Source: Bursaphelenchus xylophilus
Lineage: Eukaryota > Nematoda > Chromadorea > Rhabditida > Aphelenchoididae
Reading direction: 5' to 3'
Assembly (NCBI GenBank): GCA_904066235.2
Contig: CAJFCV020000006.1
Location: 6,634,001 to 6,698,000, forward strand
Length of the DNA stretch: 64,000 nucleotides
In this document: positions 55,911 to 64,000 of the stretch, piece by piece
How the letters are laid out: every line of letters starts with the position of its first letter
How positions within the stretch are numbered: the first letter of the stretch is position 1
The notes under the pieces: model-generated
The model's database searches: none
Seen by the model: only the letters and a program-made list of their open reading frames with translations
Told to the model about the DNA's origin: nothing
Program-made: the position numbers and the translations under genes

Positions 55911-58900
55911 TTAGACTTGAACTTCCTCGAGAGTGGGGGCGGTGTTGTTGTTGAAATGGTTTCCATGGGGGGTAACTACCATCGAAGTTCCAACCGAGTT
56001 CGCCCTGCTTTGGGAGACCATCATTTGAGCTGCTTTTCCGTGTCTGGGACAAGTGGGGGATATCCCTGGTCTGACTAAGGCCGGGGTCGAACTCTTGGAA
56101 CTCCCGGCTAACAGAGGCTCCTGAACGAAGAAAATAAGTAAACTAAGAATTGTTGGTACTTTGAAGCCATAAAAAGTAATGATTAGAGCAAAAACAGCCT
56201 TGTTAGAGTGTTAATATTTACACACCTGTTCTTGAATACTGAACTTCTGCTGGATGTTATCTGAAAGTAGGCAATCCTTCTTAATATTACCCTGTAAACC
56301 CACTTGGTCCTTCATGATAACCGCCTGAGGGTAAATGCTGATGTCGGATAGAATTGGCGGAGGAATCGTAAGCAAAACTAGATGCCCTCGAGGTCTCGTC
56401 TCGCGAGGGATTTCGAGAAGGCATTGGAGGTAAATCGGGGCCTGTTAGAGCTGTCTGTGAGGGAGGTAATAACTGCAAAATCACGGCAATGTTGAACATG
56501 GTTAACGGGGTGAGGGGTTACCTGTTGACTGAAGGGAGTGTTGGGGATGTAAGTCACTTCCGAGGGGTTCCCATGGGCACTTGTATACGGGGAGTAGGGC
56601 ATTCGCTTCTTTCCATCGTCTTTCTTATTCCGGCACTGAAAAGTCGTCTCAATTGATCGATTCACTTACCACTTTGTACACGGCTATATAAACACAGGTA
56701 TTGAGGACTAAGAAAGTGAATCCAATTGCGATAACCAACGCAATGTAATTGTAATTACTCTCTTTCAACGCAGTAGGTGTTGTTGTTGAGGTTGCAGAAG
56801 ACATTGGAGCGGCACCTGTAATTTGATTGCCCGTATAAGGTTATACAGTGGCGGACCTGATCCAGTGGCAAAAAATGTACCATTTTGCATCCAGCAAGTA
56901 TAAAAAATGTGGCAAAATGCTTCCCTCTCCAAGTGAAAAAACACAGATTTCAAAAGCGCGCCCTCTCTTTTTGTGAGGAAAAAGAGCGCGCCCTTCAAAA
57001 CGAAGTTTTTTCATTTGGAGAGGGAAGCATTTTGCCACATTTTTTGATACTTCCCGGATGCAAAATAGCACGTTTTTTGCCACTGGATCAGGTCCGTCAG
57101 TGTATTTGTACTTACTTGTACTAAGTTTCTTGAGATCTTTGGGTAACGGAGTTGGAGGCATTGGGGGAGGAGGGAAGGGCTCGTTGTGAAAGTTCGAATA
57201 AGGTCGCACAACGCCATAAAAGGACTGTCGATTGAAATGATCGGGTAAGAAATGATGTTCTTCATCCAATTCTCGGCTCTTGGACTTCTTTCCTTTGTTT
57301 AATCTCGGGATATAACTACTCCAGAAGCCAGCGTAGGAGTTGCGATAGAAGTTCTTTATCCGAGGCCGATCAGCTGAAGCAATTTAGATTGAATATAGGG
57401 CACAGAAAGAAGGTCCTTACATATTTCCAGGTATGATTCTCGAGTGGATTGGCTGAATTGGGGCCAAGGTAAGCTGTGAAACCGGTCTTCGATAGTAGTT
57501 TGCGTGGAAAAAGACACTGGTTTTGACGGATCGCTGCATGTGAAAAAAAATAAATAAGTAAATATTTAATTTCACCCACCCAGACTTTACAAAATTGGAC
57601 AGGTGAGTCATCATGACTTTGGAAATGTCCTTGTCCTTCTCAGAAAACCCATAGAAGATCTAAATGGTGACATAAAAATATGTCAGAAAAGTAAAATGAG
57701 TGAAAGGTACTCAATTTTTTGTAACAATCTTACATTTCTTTCATTTGTTTCGATCAAAGGGTACCCCAGCATGTAAGGTACATGATCGTCCGAGATGGCC
57801 CCTCGGATTCCATTCTGCTCGTTCTCGGTTTTGGTTTCATGTGAGAACACGAAACTAAATCCGAATTCTATAATTGTAAGGTAAAACTTGCAAGAATGTA
57901 TTGGCAACTTTTGGGGCTTCATCTGTGGAATGCATTCTCAAGGTCTCAATTAATGGAGAAACGAATAAAACATCGCCCAGAAGATGAAGAAGGGAGTCTC
58001 GGGTTGTTCGAGAGTGATTCTAAATATATGGTTGCATCTATTATAACATACCGAGGGTTCATCCCAATTTGTATATTCGTTTATGATGGCATCAAACACT
58101 TGGGATCGATGATAATCATACAGATTTCTGACCAAGGTTCTAGAAGAATAGTATAAATTTATGTCACGAACCTGATGACCTTATCTCTCTTTTCAACCGA
58201 CACTCCGTAACTTAGATCTTCACTGGAGAGAAGATGATGGGCTGGATTTGTTACAGTTCCAACCAAGAGATCAATATCTCTGAATAAGCTCCCAAATTTG
58301 GGACTAAAGCTGAATCGAGGATGATTTGGAACCACCTAAACCATGAATAAGGAAAAATTATATCACCCACCTGCCCATCGACGATCGGGGCAAAGCCAGA
58401 TGTGAAAGTAGGGGCCTTGATCTTCTGGGCCGCCGTTGTTAGATTGATCTGCCCATGTTCCTGGATACATCTGAGAATTTTTGCAGTTTCTTTGTTGAAT
58501 GAATCCCCGGCACTGTTTGGTTTATTCTCCGCACACTGAATAAATTTTTAACGTTGGCCTTGCATCACATTACCTCTAATTCAACTGCCAATCTCATGAA
58601 ATATTGCTGCGGGTAATCACTTAGCGCCCATGGTGCTAATGCCGTTCCGTCCAAAATAACAGCACGTCGGAAGAGTCTATTATTTGGCTGTGTGATGGGG
58701 GATGCCATCAGCAACGAGATCAAGGCCCCTCCGGATCCCCATCCCATCAAAGTCACTGCCTGAGGGTCCCCGCCGAACGAAGGAAGGATCTTACTCAACA
58801 TCTTTAGGGCCGCCACCAGATCTGTTAATCCAGCATTTCCAGTGCAACTGGAGGATTCACATTTACTCAGAAATCCTAAAAAAAAACCTTAAGGAGAAGA

Positions 58901-59579
58901 AATCACTCACCGTAAACATCCAATCGGTAGTTTAAAGTAACAACTATTATTTGGCCAGAAGCCGCTAACATGGACCCGTTAATCACATTCCCAGTCCCCC
59001 AGCCATACTCTCCACCGTGAATTACAACAAGAACTGCGAGTTGAGATGAGTCGCCTGCAATTAATGATAACTAAATTGGACTTTTTAACGTACCTAAGCG
59101 CTCTGGGACGTATATATTCTGATATAGACAGTCTTCTGATTGTGGTTTGAGATATGGTAATACCCGGTGAACGTAATCAAAGCGTTGAGCGGAAGTTTTC
59201 TTCAAAGCTCTAAAAATGAAATTATTTTATTTTTAATACCGCCAAGTTACTCTGTCTCGGACATGTGTTTGAACCCTGATTGAACACAAACTGGGGCCAT
59301 TTTTGTAGCATCTTTTGGCTGGTGGGTCCATTTGGCCGCTGATATCGCCATATTAAAACGATACTGTAATTAGATGACTTGAAAGACGTCATCGTTGTTT
59401 ACCTGACCGGTAGGGGAGACTCCATAAGGGACCCCCAGATACTGCGTGACGGCCGGAAGATCCCCTCCCACATCTACAGTCCTTCCATTAAGAACTCCAA
59501 ATGGAGTGGTCACCGATCTGACCACCAATGAAACGATGAGATCAACGGAAATGAGGATGAACAACCAGCTATTAGTCAT
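55911..59579 (-). CDS. Neuroligin-like, catalytically inactive carboxylesterase-fold adhesion protein
   Basis: Type I membrane protein with an esterase-like ectodomain, the neuroligin/gliotactin group of cell-adhesion proteins. Exons: 59579-59403, 59363-59251, 59209-59094, 59054-58911, 58875-58574, 58535-58371, 58335-58172, 58139-58052, 58019-57892, 57854-57734, 57659-57580, 57533-57421, 57373-57116, 56815-56670, 56635-56522, 56472-56291, a small exon near 56235-56260, 56120-55911 (about 880 aa). Signal peptide MTNSWLFILISVDLIVSLVV; SEDCLYQNIYVPE is the esterase signature. The nucleophile elbow reads GWGSGG with Gly in place of the catalytic Ser. ISDDHVPYMLGYP replaces the catalytic His region, and LSNFVKSGDPSKPV and FYRNSYAGFW match neuroligins. 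TM segment YIALVIAIGFTFLVLNTCVY. The tail ends EEVQV, a possible PDZ ligand. One intron is GC-AG (TTCTT|GCAAGT). Confidence 0.85.
56846..57102. mobile_element. Family E MITE (TA target, Tc1/mariner-like) in a neuroligin-like intron
   Basis: 257 bases with about 30-base inverted ends, CAGTGGCGGACCTGATCCAG and CACTGACGGACCTGATCCAG, both followed by TGGCAAAAAA, flanked by TA on each side (56844-56845, 57103-57104). The interior is itself near-palindromic (GCAAAATGCTTCCCTCTCC and mirror). It sits 13 bases from the exon 13 splice donor at 57115. Confidence 0.85.
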
Positions 59580-60614
59580 TTCGAGAAGGAGTCAACGGCC
59601 CGATCTCCGGCCGACGCTCCAGTCTGGCATTCCCCCGAAAGGCTGGCGTTTTCCTTCTTCTTTTCTTTCTGATACGCCGTATTTCCCTGGTGGATCTGAT
59701 TTTGCCGGCTGGATGGCTTCGAAAAAACACGAGAGATGAAAAGAAAAATGGCCGCTGACAGTAAATCCACAAGTTATTTGGGAGTTTCGACGGGGTTTTC
59801 GTCCCACAACTCCGACAATAACATTAGCGTCAATTCGTTATGCAAATCAGTAGACGAAAACGAAGTGGAAAAGAAGGCCGAGAAGGGATGCGCTCTCTCC
59901 TCTCGGCTTCAAACTCCCCTTCCGGGGCCGTGCTCGGAAATAAAACTTTATTTGATTTGCGATTGAGAGAGCGGATCAGACAAGTCAAGCGTAACTGATT
60001 CATTTTTGCTTCATCCTGATATTATACTAGACATTGTTCAAGTGGAGATCATATCCCGTTCCCTAATATTATATCCGGTTTGGAACCCATGACCCAAAAA
60101 CCTGGCCTTCTTTTTCATAACTCACCACAATTCTTAATCCCCGGGTTTATTTATTGTTCATGGGAACTTTAAACCCGCTTAATATAACTGGGGGAACTAA
60201 TCGCACACTTTAGACCGGTTCTTCTCGAGCTTTTAAGTGGGCTTTCCCTTGATAAAAGGCCCGACCAACTCGTTACTGTGAAGACAATGTCCTCCAACTT
60301 TGAATCATCTCTACCCCCATTAATTGGACATAAACATTGGACATCTGAAAGTCAAAAGAAAACAAATCCTTTGTTTCTTGAGACGAATGACGATATGGAT
60401 AGCTACAAGTATAATTATCTAATAAAGGTATATGCAAAGACATATCACAATAGCTAATAAAAATACTGAATCTTATTGAATGACGTAACTTTACATAGTG
60501 ATGACAAATTAAAAATAAATCAAAACTCAAATTGACACATCGGAAAAGAAGTTTATTGTGGCCGGGAGTAAAAAGAAAACAAAGTGAGGCCAAGACAAGA
60601 CCCCGGTCTTAGAT

Positions 60615-60809
60615 TCAATCAGTTTTTACTATACCCGCCCTCAGGGTTTCCCTTCTTCGGCCTTTCGGCGGCTTAAAAAACTTGTCCAATGGGGTTTTGG
60701 AGAGTCGACCACGGACTTGAAAACCTTTTCTTACCAACTTCTCCTGATAACTTTCCCTTCTCTTAATAAATCCGCCGTGGGAATATCTCTTCAAAGTTTT
60801 TGGAGGCAT
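60615..60809 (-). CDS. Possible small basic protein, unidentified
   Basis: Single open frame of 64 codons, very Lys/Arg-rich (MPPKTLKRYSHGGFIKRRES, later KPPKGRRRETLRAG), with a start in good context and locally higher GC than the surroundings. Codon use looks more gene-like than neighbouring frames. No domain recognised and no splice partners are obvious. It could be a short gene, or chance. Confidence 0.3.
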   Translation of the reverse strand: MPPKTLKRYSHGGFIKRRESYQEKLVRKGFQVRGRLSKTPLDKFFKPPKGRRRETLRAGIVKTD

Positions 60810-61702
60810 TTTCTGTGGTTGTGATAGGCCCGGAGGGGGATTCGGGCCTTGGATCTGGCCAAAACAGTTGTCCCCTCATGAGCCCGCTCCCAGATTCAAC
60901 TTGTCATGTTTTTATGTCTTTTGGAGGTGATATTATGTCTTTCTGCAGGTTGTTTGTAAACATTGTATTCGTGGTTTCTTCCCGGATGTCAATTATAATA
61001 ATATCATATCCAAAATGGACAAATAGAGGGATAAAGAGTTGACAAAATATTGAAAAGTATCCAATTACACATCTTGGACGTCCACCTGGCATGGCTGCAG
61101 ACACCCGGATCAAAAGAAAAAACGTGGAACTACTACACTCTTAGAAGTAAACCAACGTCGAAACCCATGGCCTGAGACAGTAGCCATAAATCGCATTGCA
61201 CTATAACCAGAGACGGAAGGATTTTTCATTGACTGGACAATAGAAACCATGCTGACTCACTCCATGATTTTTACATGTGATTAGTGAAATAAATTGAATT
61301 GAATTTAATTGAATCCTCTTGAAGACCAGACCTACTACAACACGACTTAAAATTTGGCGTGGATGAAACAATTAAATAAGTGTTCATTCTAAGGCATTCC
61401 TACTTTAAACAATGGCCGGCCATTCCAATGGCCCTAAAAGTAATTCAAATTTTTTGAATAATCAGTTTGGGTTCTGCACGGAAAATCTGTCGTCTCAAAA
61501 AAAATTGAAATCGCAACTTTTATTACATAAAAAATAAAGTAAAGAATACATAAAACCCACGTTTTTTACAAAGATATAGGGGTGTTGAGGATGTTTGCAA
61601 GGATTTCAGAAATTTGCCCATAATGGTCTCTGTTGGGTTGCTAATTTGACAGAATTTTTTAAAACTACGTCAAATTGCCGTCATTTTCGCCATTTTGGCT
61701 AA

Positions 61703-62121
61703 CAGGGGCCAATGCGACTCTCAGATTTTTATGAAACTTGGCACAAATTTAGAATGTTTTTTTTTTCTAAAGCTCGCGCTTTGCAGAAACAACCAAGATT
61801 TTTAGATCGAAAGTCGGCGAAAATTTAAGACTTTTCGCCGAATTTCGGCACTAAAAGTTATACCTATTTCTACCGTAATGGGTAATGTTTATGCAAAAAA
61901 TAATTTTTTCCGCACGAAGCTGGCAAAGTTATGGCCAAAAAGCGTTTTTCTCTCTGACCGCTCTCCGCTTTTAGCATACTCTCTCCGCGGCAAATATCTT
62001 TGCACATCTCGGGTGTTTCTGCAAAGCGCGAGCTAAAATTTGCAGAAAGTGGTACTTAGTTCATGGCCGACATATCCGATTTAAAGAAAATCTGAGCGTC
62101 GCACTTGGGGTACTTCCCTTC
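61703..62121. mobile_element. Family A element, copy A3 (degenerate)
   Basis: Ends CAGGGGCCAATGCGACTCTC and the mirror GCGTCGCACTTGGGGTACTT, flanked by TAA at 61700-61702 and 62122-62124. The interior keeps GCTCGCGCTTTGCAGAAAC and GCAAAGCGCGAGC as in A1 but is more diverged. The left flank matches the complement of the right flank of A2. Confidence 0.75.
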
Positions 62122-62279
62122 TAAATTGTTAATTTGTTGTGTCCCGAAATCAAGACATTTCCGGAATTTGGACACTTCAGAAATGGCGGAACAGTGACAC
62201 TTCCGGAACCGGGGAAAAATCAAAGATGAGGCTTAGACCTGCCATCTGAACCATCTGACTGAATTTATTGTTATTAATC

Positions 62280-62600
62280 TCAAAAATTTTATTATTTTTT
62301 TTCTGATTGTTACTTTTTTCTTAAGTAGTAGTGTTAAAAAGTAATTTTTCGATTTTTTTTTAAAATACTCGATTTGGGGGTTTTCGAGGTTGCTGATTTC
62401 GAATATCGGGTTCATTTTTTTCTGAACTTTACTAGCCCAAAAATACATAAAATCATGCTGATTAAAAATATGTAAATCGTATTCGTTATTTATGCTTTTA
62501 ACTATAAGCACCGGATTTAAATACAGACAGAGACATAGGGAGTAAGAGGATAGTCGTAATGATTGCATGCAAATAACAAGTAAATCGCTCCATTTCGCGT
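62280..62600. repeat. Third copy of family L plus the G-interior block
   Basis: 62280-62430 matches the arms of L around B1 (CTTTTTTCTTAAGTAGTAGT, ACTCGATTTGGGGGTTTTCG). 62470-62600 matches the interior of G (ATTTAAATACAGACAGAGAC, TAGTCGTAATGATTGCATGC). Here the two blocks are adjacent, giving the arrangement that existed before B1 inserted elsewhere. Confidence 0.55.
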
Positions 62601-63510
62601 TCTTGGACATGGGTTCATCCAATTCTACTGCCGACGGTTAGGACAGGACGTATGAATATGTAGACGTGAACAGCGAATATAGCGCAGAAATCTGTTTATT
62701 GTCCTGACGCAAAAACATCAAAATTTTGTCAATTCTCCACAGGTCTTTTTTTCTATCCCAAAACGAAAACATTTGAAACACTACTACTTAAAAAGCAAGT
62801 AACAATCAGGTAAAATGAATGTCATTTTCGAAATCTGGAAGGTCATCTTTTATCAGCGACCTTGACTAGCCATAAATCCGCTATTCTTAGAGAAAATTTT
62901 AAAAATTAAAAAATGACATTTTTACTTTACTCTGTAAAAAAATTTAAAAAAACAATTTTTTTTAAATATAAGTGTTGCGGATATTTGCAAGAATTTCGGA
63001 AACCTGTCCGTTGTGGTTTCTGCCCATTATGGACGGACACGCAAATTTAAGTTAAAATTAGGTAGAATGGCCAGGTGATATGGGGGGCAGTAACTTTTGC
63101 CAAAGAAAGTGTTTTCCATAGCGTCTTCGTTGTATAAAAGCCAAGAAAAAAGCCTTGTCCTAATCGATAAGCACGTTTGAGTTCTCCAGACGCCGCTTTC
63201 TTTTCAAGAGCTACGGGGAAGTCCAGGCGACTGACTAGCTCTTGTTTTTCCCTCTGAATTTAGAACTTTCTCGGCGTCCTTCTTTTATAAAGCTCCTGGA
63301 TATGTGCCGGTTATGTAATTTGATGCAATAACGCGCTGTAACGGAGCCCTATCTTGATATTCCCCACCAAAACTTGAGGAGAGTTCCTTGTTTTATGATG
63401 CTTTTTATAAATTCAAAAGAACTTTTGGTTTATGGCCAGATGGGGATTCCGGCAGAAAAAAGTTGAATGATATCCGTCTTTTTAACGTCTCCATCGTCAT
63501 CAACTCCGAT

Positions 63511-63520
63511 CTCGTTTCAG
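63511..63520 (+). promoter_or_regulatory. Probable trans-splice acceptor
   Basis: CTCGTTTCAG three bases before the ATG at 63524, with no coding exon upstream that joins to it. Confidence 0.45.
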
Positions 63521-63523
63521 GGC

Positions 63524-64000
63524 ATGACTTATTGGGTGATTTTCCTTTTTCTGGAGGGGATTTTAAGTCAGAGTGAAGGTAAGTGACGTCATAATATTGT
63601 AAACGGGTTAGATTCTGTGGTTAGTTGGAAACAATCATATGAGAATCGACAGAAGGGTCAGAAAGAGCCCTCCCTTAACTTCCTAGATTCTATTCTCACA
63701 CTCAAAGATGTAAATATTCAATTAGGAGCAGTGGGTCCGAGGGAAAACAGATCTGGAAATGCTCTCCATATCTATGCTCAGGACAAAATATGGCCATCAG
63801 CGGCCATAAATAAGCCAACCGATATCTCCTTGGCTCAGATCGAGAATGCCCTGAGGCTAAGTCAGTATGCTATTGTAGTACTTTTAATGGTAACTTATAT
63901 TTTTAGAATCCCAGGCCGTAAATACTGAGGAGTTGCTGTATAAAACGCTGCTCGACCCCCAATATTATGAACAAAACGTTCGTCCCACGCCATCCCATAG
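63524..64000 (+). CDS. 5' part of a secreted or membrane protein, possibly a Cys-loop ligand-gated channel (cut by window edge)
   Basis: Exons 63524-63578, 63612-63860 and 63907 onward past the window edge, in frame. It opens with a signal peptide (MTYWVIFLFLEGILSQSE). The second exon encodes about 80 hydrophilic residues (LNFLDSILTLKDVNIQLGAV) I do not recognise. The third gives ESQAVNTEELLYKTLLDPQY then YEQNVRPTPSH. A helix followed by LL...YxxNVRP resembles the very start of the ligand-binding domain in Cys-loop receptors (L..Y.. .VRP). No Cys-loop or membrane segment is within the window, so the family call is weak. Confidence 0.45.

Larger units (their letters stand above)
59580..63523. 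other. Gene-poor region upstream of the neuroligin-like gene
   Basis: About 3.9 kb. Contains the neuroligin-like promoter, a possible tiny basic ORF (60615-60809), element A3, a copy of family L and G-interior sequence (62280-62600), and a direct repeat at 61585-61640 and 62970-63020. Nothing else is supported. Confidence 0.5.

Noticed and set aside
59736..59966. Plus-strand ORF MKRKMAADSKSTSYLG...
   Set aside because: Lies in the neuroligin-like promoter with no homology, acceptor or partner exons; could be a chance frame.
1..64000. CRISPR array, prophage, bacterial operon or viral insertion
   Set aside because: No regularly spaced direct repeats, no bacterial gene style, and no viral or transposase protein in any frame; the genes are intron-rich and animal-like.

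Overview
This window reads as nuclear DNA of a nematode. Protein-coding genes are split by many short GT-AG introns (mostly 35-60 bases). Several genes begin right after a TTTCAG acceptor with no visible upstream donor, which fits spliced-leader trans-splicing. The recognisable products are animal proteins, several with worm-specific relatives (a CLP-1-type calpain with a glycine-rich N-terminus, EB-module and lustrin-type secreted proteins, an inversin/MLT-4-like ankyrin protein). I cannot fix the species. All exon joins below were read by hand from splice signals, reading frame and family resemblance.

Layout. 1-12.7 kb, all minus strand: CSTF2 (3' part cut by the window edge), TBL1/TBL1XR1-type corepressor, pyruvate carboxylase and profilin, separated by repeat-filled spacers. 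12.7-17.7 kb: almost no genes, but a stack of transposons nested inside one another. 17.7-19.5 kb plus: ankyrin-repeat protein resembling inversin. 19.7-24.3 kb minus: SNAPC4-type Myb protein, divergent from DIS3L2 exonuclease (24.6-28.7 kb, plus). 28.8-33.0 kb minus: a secreted EB/lustrin-type protein and a RECQL-type helicase. 34.2-37.2 kb plus: calpain CLP-1. 37.5-53.3 kb plus: one giant gene of about 3,500 codons, low-complexity and repeat-built, ending in calponin-like repeats. Then RPB10 (minus), sphingomyelin synthase (plus), a neuroligin-like protein (minus), a gene-poor repeat zone, and the 5' end of a possible ligand-gated channel at the right edge.

Functional threads. Nuclear RNA and transcription functions are numerous (CSTF2 3'-end processing, SNAPC4 snRNA transcription, RPB10, DIS3L2 RNA decay, TBL1 repression), but this looks like ordinary gene neighbourhood rather than a pathway cluster. 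The most unusual locus is the giant gene directly downstream of the calpain. Its central 7.35 kb exon encodes alternating acidic/basic repeat modules, then a Lys/Pro/Ser repeat, and its tail carries calponin-like repeats of the kind that bind actin. It looks like a titin-PEVK-like elastic or scaffold protein, possibly co-transcribed with the calpain.

Mobile DNA. At least eight families of non-autonomous inverted-repeat elements occur; none carries a recognisable transposase. Target-site duplications can be read for several: TTA/TAA (families A and B, PIF/Harbinger-like), 8 bp (family C, hAT-like; one has its empty site preserved in another repeat copy), TA (family E, Tc1/mariner-like). Two families carry tRNA-like sequences.
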